Source: a virus. From it: 41,497 bases of DNA. Made by a program: the position numbers and the translations under genes. How positions within the stretch are numbered: position 1 is the first letter of the stretch; every line of letters begins with the position of its first letter. The notes under the pieces are model-generated. The model was not told the DNA's origin. It made no database searches and was given only the letters and a program-made list of their open reading frames with translations. Location of the stretch: positions 1 through 41,497 of IMG/VR virus record IMGVR_UViG_3300030329_003378; one strand, written 5' to 3'. Below, piece by piece: positions 1 through 7,277 of this stretch.

Positions 1-101
1 AACGAAGCAATTCTTGTGCATTCAACGCCATCAATAATCACTTTGTCACCAATACTTGGCGCATCATCAAACGAAAAGAAGGATTCTACTTCTTCACCAC
101 T
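1..101. repeat. Left copy of the 101-bp terminal overlap (circular closure)
   Basis: Bases 1-101 match 41397-41497 at 100 of 101 positions. The only difference is base 3 (C here, T at 41399). The overlap lies inside one open reading frame that becomes complete when the ends are joined. This is what a circular or circularly permuted genome looks like when an assembler leaves overlapping ends. A short physical direct terminal repeat is possible but less likely, because the repeat is intragenic and about as long as a read or k-mer. Confidence 0.9.
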
Positions 102-128
102 ATTAGTTTGAAATGCGTAAACCGGCAT
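1..128 (-). CDS. FmdB-like small phage protein, N-terminal part (gene crosses the circle join)
   Basis: The gene starts at ATG 128 on the minus strand, 3 bases after the portal stop, with a GAAAGG-like ribosome binding site just upstream. It runs off the left end of the window. Joined to 41399-41222 through the terminal overlap it gives a 100-residue protein beginning MPVYAFQTNSGEEVES. Its layout resembles phage FmdB-like zinc-ribbon-derived proteins: a short beta start, an acidic middle, then a basic C-terminus ending in Gly-Tyr. The paired cysteines of true FmdB proteins are missing, with only one Cys at residue 37, so metal binding is doubtful. It lies between portal and scaffold genes, which suggests a head-assembly or virion role. 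The function is unknown. Confidence 0.75.
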   Translation of the reverse strand, partial: MPVYAFQTNSGEEVESFFSFDDAPSIGDKVIIDGVECTRIAS

Positions 129-131
129 CTA

Positions 132-1940
132 CTAACCTTTCGCTATTCCTGCAACTGCTTCAGCAATTGGATCCCGACCCTGGGCCTGTTGCTGGGCTTG
201 TTGCTGGGCTTGTTGCGGAGCTTGCCTACCACCTCCACTATTGCCACGAGACATTGCTCCCATTGCTTTAATTTGCTCTTGCTGTTGTTGCTGCTGAATC
301 ATTTGCTGCAGCATTCTTTGGTCTATAAGCTCACCAAGCTCTGGGATGTTCATAGAATCACCCAGCTTTTTAAGAAGCGAATCCCAATCCAAGAACGGAG
401 TGGTTTGCATAACCTGGGCAGCCTGAACCACCAAGTTGAAAGCCTCCATGGCTCTTCTTTGGAGCAGGGGCTCATTTGCACGCTGCATTGAATAAGTATC
501 AATTTCAAGCTCAAGGTCTTGGAAAGTAGCACCCGTAGACATATTGTGCATACCGCCAACAAAGATCGGCTCAGGGACACCCATGTCTTCAGCAGCCTCA
601 ATTCCCAGAGGGAAAGTAATTCTTTCGTCGTGGTACAAATACCACGCTGCTGTCTTCATTACCTTTCTAACTGCATCTTGATACTGGCGATGAATATACG
701 CAAACCGCAAACTTCCAGACGCTTCTGCTACCTGAACCTCCGTAGCCGTTGCCTCTCCAGTGACAACACCTCTCTGCGCGTCTTGCATGCCACTATTACG
801 GTCTAGTCTATCTCGGCAAACCTGCATATAGGTAAGCTGCTGATTAGTAATACCGCCTAGTTCAATCGGGACCACGCTATCGCTGTCAACACCATCAACA
901 GGAATAACAAAGTTATCTGGCTGATTTTTAATATCCTGGACGAGTTTTTTGTTCTTGGCATCAACAAGCACCAATTTCTTGTATTGAGAAGCAGATGTAG
1001 TTGCCGCCCTTACATGCTCATTCAGCTCCATGACCTGTGGTTGCGTAGCAACAATAGGTGAAAGCGGATAAGGAGAATCAGGAACTATGTACGCTCCAAA
1101 CAAAGTATACGGCCCCGTAGGCGGGCCATAATATGGGCGAGGCTTTCGTATAAAGTCTGCACGTTTCTCGGAGTCATCATCGCCGGGATTGGAAACAGCC
1201 ATTGTGTAAATGGTGCCATTAAACCCAAGGTCTGGGCCAGGAGAATCGTCAATTATCTTTTCTGGAACCCAAATTTCATAACATACAATTTCGTTTCGGT
1301 CTGGGGATCTTGTTGTCTTTTTGCTTCTCGTATCGTTTACATCAGCACTTGAAGCCAAAGATTCAATGACTTCTTTATTCCAACTCGGGTCAACTGATGC
1401 CTCTGCCAGTATATCATCCTTGTCACGAATCATGCGATGGCCACAAAATCTGGCATCTTGCATATTCGAAGCAATTGGATCCATAAACCAACGACTTGGA
1501 CTCAAGCGATGCAAGGATGGCCAGTGGGGACCACCAGCATCAACTACATCGTAGCCCTTAATTGGCTCTTCCAAAGTAATACAAACCCCAAATCCCAACA
1601 GCATGTCATACGCAAGCCTTTGAAGCGTTTCTTTTGCTTCAGTATCACGGCACCAACGATTTACACCATGCTCAATAGCCATAGCTACGCCACGCTGGGA
1701 TACGGGTCGCCTAGTTTTTACATGCACCCTTGGATTATCATAAATCAACCGAGGGACAGTTAAGCTAAGGTACTCATACACATGGTTTTCAGGCAAGAAA
1801 TTTTCTTCTGAAAATGTTCCTGTGTAAGCAGGGCCAATGTATTGGTCAACAAGATCGTTCAAGCTACCAAGGTGCTTGTCACGAAATTCTTCTGCAACCT
1901 GCACTTCGGTGTATAGATTTCCAGGGCTTAGATTCAGCAT
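132..1940 (-). CDS. Portal protein
   Basis: This 602-residue protein is the likely dodecameric portal at the head vertex through which DNA is packaged and ejected. The length fits podovirus portals. A characteristic stretch in the middle to late part (GVVTGEATATEVQVAEASGS, then a long helix rich in Arg and Tyr) is typical of portals of this class, where a Thr/Glu-rich segment precedes the crown and stem helices. The C-terminus is very glutamine-rich, with Q runs and QQAQ repeats, then a short Ala/Gly tail, and is probably flexible. The gene follows the terminases and a Pro/Gly-rich cluster, and precedes scaffold and capsid genes around the circle join. The ribosome binding site before ATG 1940 is weak (GTGGTGATTAAAC). 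Confidence 0.85.
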   Translation of the reverse strand: MLNLSPGNLYTEVQVAEEFRDKHLGSLNDLVDQYIGPAYTGTFSEENFLPENHVYEYLSLTVPRLIYDNPRVHVKTRRPVSQRGVAMAIEHGVNRWCRDTEAKETLQRLAYDMLLGFGVCITLEEPIKGYDVVDAGGPHWPSLHRLSPSRWFMDPIASNMQDARFCGHRMIRDKDDILAEASVDPSWNKEVIESLASSADVNDTRSKKTTRSPDRNEIVCYEIWVPEKIIDDSPGPDLGFNGTIYTMAVSNPGDDDSEKRADFIRKPRPYYGPPTGPYTLFGAYIVPDSPYPLSPIVATQPQVMELNEHVRAATTSASQYKKLVLVDAKNKKLVQDIKNQPDNFVIPVDGVDSDSVVPIELGGITNQQLTYMQVCRDRLDRNSGMQDAQRGVVTGEATATEVQVAEASGSLRFAYIHRQYQDAVRKVMKTAAWYLYHDERITFPLGIEAAEDMGVPEPIFVGGMHNMSTGATFQDLELEIDTYSMQRANEPLLQRRAMEAFNLVVQAAQVMQTTPFLDWDSLLKKLGDSMNIPELGELIDQRMLQQMIQQQQQQEQIKAMGAMSRGNSGGGRQAPQQAQQQAQQQAQGRDPIAEAVAGIAKG

Positions 1941-1946
1941 GTTTAA

Positions 1947-2432
1947 TCACCACGGCCACGAAAACGGCAACGACCAAATTGGCCTTACGCCTTTCAAACC
2001 TTTAAGTATGGGTGTTAGGTTATCCACAGGATATATGTCAGGCTTTCGCCCCATAGTTGGCCTCCACGTATGCCCGGTCCACTCGTACCAGTTTCCATCC
2101 TTATCCTGTTTTTGCGGGTTTACAGGGTCGCCTTCTTGTCTATCCGGCCTTCCCCAAGTATCGACTGGAGACTGATCCCACCCCGGGGGAGGGGAAGGGG
2201 GGGGGGAGTTGGGATCGCTTGGGAAGTTAGGTCTTTCTTCGTAACCCGGCATAATCGGTGACCAACCAGGCTGTGGGTTCTGAAGATCCGATGGTGGACC
2301 CATAGGTTCGTCACTACTACGGTAGCCACCTAATGGAGATTGTCCACCATTGGAGTTACCCATGCCATTAAAGCGAGGCATTTGATTGCCTGTTGACATA
2401 CCGCCGAACATTGGTTGATTAAATTGGCTCAT
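1947..2432 (-). CDS. Pro/Gly-rich protein with PMFGGMSTGNQMP motif
   Basis: This 161-residue protein has no recognised family. It begins MSQFNQPMFGGMSTGNQMP, and the same PMFGGM/STGNQMP words occur in the next upstream gene (2435-3043), with PMFGGMG near the end of the one before (3070-3576). The middle is proline- and asparagine-rich. A tract of ten G on the plus strand (2197-2206) encodes part of SPPPSPPPGW. A W/Y-rich segment (GNWYEWTGHTWRP) follows. The C-terminus has a hydrophobic and aromatic end. Low complexity and a place between terL and portal suggest a virion-associated or assembly factor, but no function can be assigned. Confidence 0.7.
   Translation of the reverse strand: MSQFNQPMFGGMSTGNQMPRFNGMGNSNGGQSPLGGYRSSDEPMGPPSDLQNPQPGWSPIMPGYEERPNFPSDPNSPPPSPPPGWDQSPVDTWGRPDRQEGDPVNPQKQDKDGNWYEWTGHTWRPTMGRKPDIYPVDNLTPILKGLKGVRPIWSLPFSWPW
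2197..2206. repeat. G10 homopolymer tract inside a coding region
   Basis: Ten consecutive G lie on the plus strand, preceded by G5-A-G4-AA. The tract encodes prolines in the 1947-2432 gene. Such tracts slip during replication and sequencing and could switch the downstream reading frame. The four G blocks could also form a quadruplex on the non-coding strand. Confidence 0.8.
2377..2414. repeat. 38-bp imperfect direct repeat, copy A (with 2883-2920)
   Basis: This segment matches 2883-2920 at 33 of 38 positions. Both copies encode the PMFGG/DMSTGNQMP words on the minus strand. A 20-bp segment at 2865-2884 is a partial third copy of the right part (18 of 20 bases). The similarity at DNA level points to fairly recent duplication within the Pro/Gly-rich cluster. 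Confidence 0.75.
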
Positions 2433-2434
2433 TT

Positions 2435-3043
2435 CTACGGCCCGCCAAATCCCGGCTGATCGGAATCTGTTTGAATTCCCTTGACCTTATCCAACCACCA
2501 ATTTGTTCTGCCACCAGTCAAGTCATTCAAAGCATCACCAGCCAGGAACATGGCATTTCCTGAAATATCGTCAGCCAATTCAGGATTAAAATATTGCAAA
2601 ATCTGAAACGCTTGATTTGGATATTTTCGTGTCAGATGTGGCAAAAGACCGCCTTGTTCCATCCATGGCCTGTTCGGAGGATAGGGCCGGTTAGGTGGAA
2701 CACCATACCAATTATCCGACAGCCCAGGAGTTTTGCTAGGCTTAGTTTTTCTTGGTTTATTTAGTTGTCTTTGTCGCCAAGGTGACATAGGAGGATGGCC
2801 ATCATAATCCCAATTCTTTTGATCCCCTTGGCCTCCTACAGGAGGACGGCCCATTGGGGGGTTTGACATACCGCCAAACATAGGCATCTGATTGCCTGTT
2901 GACATGTCACCAAACATTGGGTTCATTCCCGTGGCGGGTTGATTACTAGGCTTTGCAGCACTACTTTGAGCAGCTTGAGCTTGTTGTGCTTGCTGCATGC
3001 CTTCAGGCGTATAAGGAAACTGTTGTCCATTTACATTTGGCAT
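2435..3043 (-). CDS. Pro/Gln-rich protein with MPxVNGxxFxYTxxG N-terminus
   Basis: This 202-residue protein has two parts. Residues 1-15 (MPNVNGQQFPYTPEG) match a short N-terminal word seen in many small phage proteins, and also form almost all of the 31-residue product at 7826-7921. Next come Q/A-rich and Met/Gly/Pro-rich segments with two PMFG(G/D)M words. The C-terminal 60-70 residues look folded, with WMEQGGLLPHLTRKYPNQAF and NPELADDISGNAMFLAGDALND, and end with GFGGP. It lies 2 bp upstream of the next gene in the same operon, between terL and portal. The role is unknown; an assembly or head-associated role is inferred from position only. Confidence 0.7.
   Translation of the reverse strand: MPNVNGQQFPYTPEGMQQAQQAQAAQSSAAKPSNQPATGMNPMFGDMSTGNQMPMFGGMSNPPMGRPPVGGQGDQKNWDYDGHPPMSPWRQRQLNKPRKTKPSKTPGLSDNWYGVPPNRPYPPNRPWMEQGGLLPHLTRKYPNQAFQILQYFNPELADDISGNAMFLAGDALNDLTGGRTNWWLDKVKGIQTDSDQPGFGGP
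2883..2920. repeat. 38-bp imperfect direct repeat, copy B (with 2377-2414)
   Basis: This is the partner of 2377-2414, with five mismatches in 38 bases. It encodes PMFGDMSTGNQMP in the 2435-3043 gene, and a further partial copy (2865-2884) lies next to it. Confidence 0.75.
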
Positions 3044-3069
3044 TTTCTGTTCTCACAAACTTTTTAGAA

Positions 3070-3576
3070 TTACAGGGAAGGAGGTGTAGATCGAGGATTA
3101 TTATTAGCCAAACCCATTCCACCAAACATCGGTCGCGCTGACCTAGCTCCAGGGGGCCCTAAAATTGGCCCTGAAGGCTTACCCCACCTACTTGGCCTGT
3201 ACCCCGGTCCAGGCAAAGGGATTACAGGATCTAACTGCTGCCAATCATCTGGCAAACCATCATGATTGTTATCTTCTCCGGGCTTTGGCGCGCTTGGATC
3301 AATCCATTCCGCAGGCCTTATTAGCCTCGAAGGATCCAAAGACGGATACCACGGTTCATTTGGGTTAGTTTGCCCCGGACCTAAATGCCAAGGAAACATC
3401 GGTTTCCAAGGCCTTGGGGCCGGAGAACTTGGAGCCGGAGTAGCTTGAGAGCCAGGAAAAGGGAACCCAAATCCCCAACCCTCTGGCCAACTTTGTAGCC
3501 ATTCCTTCTGACCCTCTGGGGTCATCAGGTCTGGGCCTTGCCCCGGAGGTCGTTGACTTTGTTTGTAATCTGCCAT
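3070..3576 (-). CDS. Proline-rich protein with a calcium-loop-like segment
   Basis: This 168-residue protein is very rich in Pro, Gly and Trp. A segment near residues 100-115 reads DNNHDGLPDDWQQLDP, an Asp/Asn-spaced loop of the kind that binds calcium in thrombospondin type-3 and dockerin-like repeats. Near its C-terminus it has PMFGGMG, the word shared with the two downstream genes. No family was recognised. It sits 4 bp after the preceding small gene in the terL-portal interval. Calcium binding is an inference from the residue spacing only. Confidence 0.65.
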   Translation of the reverse strand: MADYKQSQRPPGQGPDLMTPEGQKEWLQSWPEGWGFGFPFPGSQATPAPSSPAPRPWKPMFPWHLGPGQTNPNEPWYPSLDPSRLIRPAEWIDPSAPKPGEDNNHDGLPDDWQQLDPVIPLPGPGYRPSRWGKPSGPILGPPGARSARPMFGGMGLANNNPRSTPPSL

Positions 3577-3580
3577 CTAA

Positions 3581-3892
3581 TCACAGACCTTCCATTAACT
3601 CATCAAAATCCACTGCAGGCTCACAATGGCTTTGTAGCACTTCTGCAACCACTTTTACCAAAGACAAGGGATCGTTTGCCGCAATTACTACCCAAGGATC
3701 ATCTTCTCTCATGCTCTGAGCATACGCTACTGCTGACATATCCTCATCTTCTTGCTTGATGTATTCGATAGCAAGCTCAAGCATTTTGGAAATATGAGGA
3801 CTTATTGAATGAACATCTGACGCTACAAGCGAAAACTCGCCTTGAAAATCTTCGGACTCCGAACCGCAAAACCTTGAATCAGACTCAGCCAT
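3581..3892 (-). CDS. Small acidic protein downstream of terL
   Basis: This 103-residue acidic protein starts MAESDSRF. Its ATG overlaps the terL stop (3885-3887) by 8 nt and is preceded by GGGAG seven bases upstream, so this start is chosen over the longer frame that begins at 3910. It contains a helical middle part (HISKMLELAIEYIKQEDEDMSAV) and a second helix pair near the C-terminus. No known family was recognised. Tight coupling to terL suggests it is made with the packaging proteins. Confidence 0.7.
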   Translation of the reverse strand: MAESDSRFCGSESEDFQGEFSLVASDVHSISPHISKMLELAIEYIKQEDEDMSAVAYAQSMREDDPWVVIAANDPLSLVKVVAEVLQSHCEPAVDFDELMEGL

Positions 3893-5735
3893 CTTGTGAC
3901 TCCCAAACATCTTCGTGGTTTAACACAGCACCCATTGAGTCTGCTGCATAGCCAGATCGCTGCACTTCAAACTTAGGCGCTTCTGTTCTCATATAAACAC
4001 AACCGGCATATGCAATTACTCTGTCGCCATGGGCCTCTTTTGCCCCGGTTGTTTCTTCTCTAATTGACCCAGGGCCAATTGCCCCAGTGTCGTAATACAC
4101 ATATTCCAGCATTTCACCAAGACCACGTTTGCTGTGAATTGTTATTTGACCCGTTGCCATCGCCCGACCTAATCCACTAAGAAATATTCTCTTAGCCTTA
4201 CGATCTGGCTTCCACCCATAATCTTTAGACCTACGATTTGTCCTCTTACCTAACTGTCTACGAAAATACACTCGGGTGTAATCCAAACGACGTATGTCTT
4301 CGTACCACGCCTCTCCTGGGCCTGCCGCTTCCCAGCCCAAGAAGGCTTCATGGCAACTTCCCGCAAATACCGTCCTGCCTGCCCCAACAACTTCTTCTGA
4401 CAATTCAAGTGGTCCCGTGTTCGCATCAACAAACTCCGCAACTATCTGTCCCGTATTGCAATCCATTGCGGCAACCGCACTATTGCTTTTCCCCTTGCCC
4501 GCAGAAATGTCGGCAAACATCACAAAGTTGCAGTCCAGATCAGGCTTCCCATCTTCCAAGTCGCACCAAACATACCACCGGCCTTTTGGGTCTTGAACAA
4601 ATTTCCCGTTCTCGATCTCGTACCTACTGCTATCTCTGCCATTCTGCTTCAAGTGCTGCGTAACCATTACAGAGTTGTAGAACAAGTCACCCGAAGTAGT
4701 ATGGTCAATAAGAATGTTTTGACCGATGTCTGATGGGTCTTTACGTCGCCTGACCTCAACCTCAAACCAAGGGCAGGTGTAATATCCTCGCCCTGCAATT
4801 CCAGTCAAAGACCCATCTGTATCTACCATCCATTCTCGACCCCTACCCTTTTCGGGATGGTCCCAATACCCCATGGTCAACACATGCGGCCTGCCATCAA
4901 TAAGGCCCAGATTACGTTGATTCGTAAACTCAGTACCGGGACCAATAGGCGTACTGTTCCCAATTCGACAGGCAGTCGTATCTGCAGCCGCACGCCAAGC
5001 ATCCGTTGCGTGATCCATTGCCGCCATTTCATCAAACAAGATGAATGTACGGCGGCCACCACGACCAACGTGCCCAGTAGTTGCCTGACCACTGATAGTG
5101 GCATCTGTTTTAGGGTTGGTTAGCTGCATATGATTGCGGCACGAACCACCCCTGCGAAACAGTGCAGGCTCTCCGGGCAACATCCATTCTGGAATACGCT
5201 CAAGTATGTAGTCAATCTTCCAGAACAATGTATCAGGGTCACCCCGGCGATCTACCATGTCTTCTACTCGACTAACGAGCATGACCTGGGCATCTTTTCG
5301 GAACAACCAGTACCAAGTGGCTAACGAAACCGTCAGCCAACTGGCTCCCATATCTCTTGACTTGTCAAGGATCACATCGACACCGTTGTCGATACAAGAC
5401 GAAAGTTCCGTAATTATCTGGTCTTGGACAGGCCAAGTCAGAAAAGGAACATGATGCTCACTAGCAGGAACCTCTTTACCATTCTCATCAACCGCTTTAA
5501 CTACATACGTCCAACCAAACAGGTTCAACCAAAGGTGTATGCTTTGCTGGCAATACTCAGTTAACTTTTCCTGCTCGCTTTCGTTTCCCAGCGCCGCTTC
5601 CAGAAGCCACTCTCTTGCTTCCAGATTCTCTTCCAACCTCTTTGGAATCAAGAACCCTGTTGCTGGATCCGTCCAATACTGAGGCGAATCTAGCGGGTGT
5701 GTCTTCAGGGGTACTGAGGCGTTGCTTTCGCTCAC
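3885..5735 (-). CDS. terL: Terminase large subunit
   Basis: This 616-residue protein is the ATP-driven motor and nuclease that cuts and packages phage DNA. The ATPase domain shows a terminase-type Walker A at about residues 126-132 (SRDMGAS) and a Walker B ending in Asp-Glu at about 235-236 (FILFDEMAAMD). The RNase H-like nuclease domain shows an Asp at about 409 (MFADISAGKG) and a late Asp at about 571 (HGDRVIAYAG). Translation is best started at GTG 5735, which has AGGA seven bases upstream. No in-frame ATG precedes Walker A, so the gene must begin inside terS, giving a 179-nt overlap in another frame. Confidence 0.93.
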   Translation of the reverse strand: MSESNASVPLKTHPLDSPQYWTDPATGFLIPKRLEENLEAREWLLEAALGNESEQEKLTEYCQQSIHLWLNLFGWTYVVKAVDENGKEVPASEHHVPFLTWPVQDQIITELSSCIDNGVDVILDKSRDMGASWLTVSLATWYWLFRKDAQVMLVSRVEDMVDRRGDPDTLFWKIDYILERIPEWMLPGEPALFRRGGSCRNHMQLTNPKTDATISGQATTGHVGRGGRRTFILFDEMAAMDHATDAWRAAADTTACRIGNSTPIGPGTEFTNQRNLGLIDGRPHVLTMGYWDHPEKGRGREWMVDTDGSLTGIAGRGYYTCPWFEVEVRRRKDPSDIGQNILIDHTTSGDLFYNSVMVTQHLKQNGRDSSRYEIENGKFVQDPKGRWYVWCDLEDGKPDLDCNFVMFADISAGKGKSNSAVAAMDCNTGQIVAEFVDANTGPLELSEEVVGAGRTVFAGSCHEAFLGWEAAGPGEAWYEDIRRLDYTRVYFRRQLGKRTNRRSKDYGWKPDRKAKRIFLSGLGRAMATGQITIHSKRGLGEMLEYVYYDTGAIGPGSIREETTGAKEAHGDRVIAYAGCVYMRTEAPKFEVQRSGYAADSMGAVLNHEDVWESQDG

Positions 5736-6087
5736 GAATCATTCCTAACAGTTCGTCACTTGTCCGACCGTGGCGTACTTTGATGTCCCCACCACCTGGG
5801 CCACTTATTTCATGTCGGTTTGCAAACAGTGTTGGATGCAAAGCTTTGCTCAAATGCACTAGCAAGGGAACATTTCCATCCATCGCAAGCTCACGGCACT
5901 TCTCAAGAATCGTGTCTTTAGACTGTGCATCAGCTTCTTCAAACGCTTCTACATACAATTCATTCTTTTGCCACTCGTAATGTTTCTTACGAGCAACATT
6001 AGCTGCCCTAGCAGCCCCACTAACAGTACCACACTGCACATATGCAGCTAAGAAGCGATGTTGGTTAATCGTCAACTTACGTCGCAT
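5557..6087 (-). CDS. terS: Terminase small subunit
   Basis: This 176-residue protein should recognise phage DNA and regulate the large terminase. Residues about 5-45 form a helix-turn-helix of the terminase small-subunit type (INQHRFLAAYVQCGTVSGAA, then ANVARKKHYEWQK). A helical oligomerisation region follows. The C-terminal 60 residues are polar and basic (GSGAGKRKRAGKVN) and are encoded by sequence that also encodes the TerL N-terminus in another frame. It directly precedes terL, as in most tailed phages. The site upstream of ATG 6087 is weak (GGGTCACTAGAA). Confidence 0.85.
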   Translation of the reverse strand: MRRKLTINQHRFLAAYVQCGTVSGAARAANVARKKHYEWQKNELYVEAFEEADAQSKDTILEKCRELAMDGNVPLLVHLSKALHPTLFANRHEISGPGGGDIKVRHGRTSDELLGMIRERKQRLSTPEDTPARFASVLDGSSNRVLDSKEVGRESGSKRVASGSGAGKRKRAGKVN

Positions 6088-6089
6088 TT

Positions 6090-6272
6090 CTAGTGACCCA
6101 GATTCTTTTTGTCCGAACCTGATCTACTGGACTGGACACCAAAAGTGGTAAAATATGGGCGAGTAAAATCTTCTACTCGTGTGCCAGGGTTCCGACTTGA
6201 TGTCAGATTTGGCTTTTTATTGCGCTTTTTGCGATCACCATAAATTCCAGCACGCGAATACTTCTTAGCCAT
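6090..6272 (-). CDS. Small basic protein
   Basis: This 60-residue protein is rich in Lys, Arg and Ser (MAKKYSRAGIYGDRKKRNKK at the N-terminus). It has a good GAGGTG site before ATG 6272, and its stop is two bases before terS begins. No family was recognised. Basic charge and position suggest a nucleic-acid-binding or virion peptide, but this is inference. Confidence 0.65.
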   Translation of the reverse strand: MAKKYSRAGIYGDRKKRNKKPNLTSSRNPGTRVEDFTRPYFTTFGVQSSRSGSDKKNLGH

Positions 6273-6280
6273 GATTCACC

Positions 6281-6436
6281 TCAATACTTCTTTTTTGATT
6301 TACCGCGTGCAGTTGATGCGCTTTTCCCGCCAGCACCACGTTTTCTAGGGGCACTTCTGCTGGCCCTAGACATTCTTGACGATGTCTTAGCACCTCGCTG
6401 TTTAGATGTCATACCTGCTCCACCACCTCTAGACAT
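6281..6436 (-). CDS. Very basic Ser/Arg/Lys/Gly peptide, 51 residues
   Basis: The frame begins MSRGGGAGMTSKQRGAKTSS and ends GKSKKKY. It has almost no acidic residues, so it resembles a protamine-like peptide. GAGGTGAG lies just upstream of ATG 6436, and the stop lies eight bases before the next ATG, which fits the spacing of the operon. It could condense or coat DNA, or be a basic virion component. No homologous family is recognised. Confidence 0.6.
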   Translation of the reverse strand: MSRGGGAGMTSKQRGAKTSSRMSRASRSAPRKRGAGGKSASTARGKSKKKY

Positions 6437-6444
6437 AACTCACC

Positions 6445-6804
6445 TCACATTTTCTCTATGTAAATCTTTATTGTTCTAGTTTGACTTGGCTTTGTGCCGG
6501 TGTATTTGGCTTTTAGCGGGCCGCGACAATAAGCACCAGAGCCAGTATTGACAGAAGTAGTCTTGATATCCGAAGAATCAACAGACCCTGAAAAAAGTTC
6601 CATGTTGTTAGCCGTATCTTCCAAAACCAAATTAAATGCGCTTGAAACACCGCTTGGGTTTTGTACGGAAATCTGCTTTATGTGACCTACAACATCTTTT
6701 GCAGTAGTTACACCTACACCTTCTGTATCTGTTGAAGTGTCTGCTTCAACAGTAACAACCATCATATCCCCGTCGCGTTCAGCATTGCTAATAGACCACG
6801 CCAT
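6445..6804 (-). CDS. Beta-rich YCRGPLK-motif protein, paralogue A
   Basis: This 119-residue protein has alternating hydrophobic/polar residues typical of a beta-sandwich. It shares its plan with the gene directly upstream (6808-7149): MAxxIS...RDG at the start, a (V/I)VGxI(K/V)Q segment, L-x-D-T-x-N-x-ME-(L/I)-F, then G(A/G)YCRGPLK near residues 90-97, and a C-terminal strand of I/Y residues ending in M. The pair is a tandem duplication. Position in the structural operon suggests a repeated minor virion or head-decoration protein. It starts at ATG 6804, 3 nt after the upstream stop. Confidence 0.75.
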   Translation of the reverse strand: MAWSISNAERDGDMMVVTVEADTSTDTEGVGVTTAKDVVGHIKQISVQNPSGVSSAFNLVLEDTANNMELFSGSVDSSDIKTTSVNTGSGAYCRGPLKAKYTGTKPSQTRTIKIYIEKM

Positions 6805-6807
6805 GCG

Positions 6808-7149
6808 TCACATCCTGATGTAGTAAATTACAAATGTCTGCGAATCCGCACTAGCAATACTGGAAATAGTCACCTTTAGCGGCCCTCTGCAATAACCACC
6901 GCCACCGGCGTTAATGTCATCAGGAGCCAAATCAGTTGCAGCAGCACTGGACTTTGCAAATATTTCCATGCTGTTGGAAGTGTCTGTTAGCGTAATTGTA
7001 GATGTCTGACTGCCTGTACGGTTGATTGACATCTGAACGATTTGGCCGACTACCGTATTGCCAGTAGTCACATCGCCATTTGCATCAGCCGTCACCGTCA
7101 GGGTGCAAAGAACACCGTCTCGCTGATGTGATGAAATTGCTACAGCCAT
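6808..7149 (-). CDS. Beta-rich YCRGPLK-motif protein, paralogue B
   Basis: This 113-residue protein begins MAVAISSHQRDG. It is the sister of the 119-residue product encoded next to it, with the same strand pattern, the L-T-DTSNSMEIF segment and GGGYCRGPLK. One Cys in this motif is conserved in both copies. Its ATG overlaps the stop of the preceding 42-residue gene by one base (TAATG), so translation is likely coupled. The function is not known; a virion surface role is inferred from operon position and fold-like composition. Confidence 0.75.
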   Translation of the reverse strand: MAVAISSHQRDGVLCTLTVTADANGDVTTGNTVVGQIVQMSINRTGSQTSTITLTDTSNSMEIFAKSSAAATDLAPDDINAGGGGYCRGPLKVTISSIASADSQTFVIYYIRM

Positions 7150-7277
7150 TACTTACACCCACCCTTGCACTTGCCCCAGGGCATCTTTGCATTAAGCCAA
7201 CAGAAAAAGCCCGTGCATTGCAAAGCAGCACCAGCTACGAACCCGCCAACAGCGGCCAAACAGAGCATAGAAATCAT
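7149..7277 (-). CDS. 42-residue membrane peptide with cysteines
   Basis: The frame begins MISMLCLAAVGGFVAGAALQ, which is one hydrophobic membrane-spanning or signal-like segment. It continues with FFCWLNAKMPWGKCKGGCK at the C-terminus, containing a CxxxC pair and a basic end. Both ends use one-base TAATG overlaps with neighbours (7277 and 7149), strong evidence for a real coupled gene. It follows a lipoprotein/multi-pass membrane gene and may belong to the same membrane or lysis function. No family was recognised. Confidence 0.65.
   Translation of the reverse strand: MISMLCLAAVGGFVAGAALQCTGFFCWLNAKMPWGKCKGGCK

Noticed and set aside
1-101. True physical direct terminal repeats of a T7-like genome
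   Set aside because: Length about that of a read, located inside a gene, no flanking features; circular closure explains it better. Coverage data would settle it.
108-491. Plus-strand Leu-rich frame opposite the portal C-terminus
   Set aside because: It is the reverse complement of the Gln-rich portal tail (CAG/CAA giving Leu codons), with no ribosome binding site.
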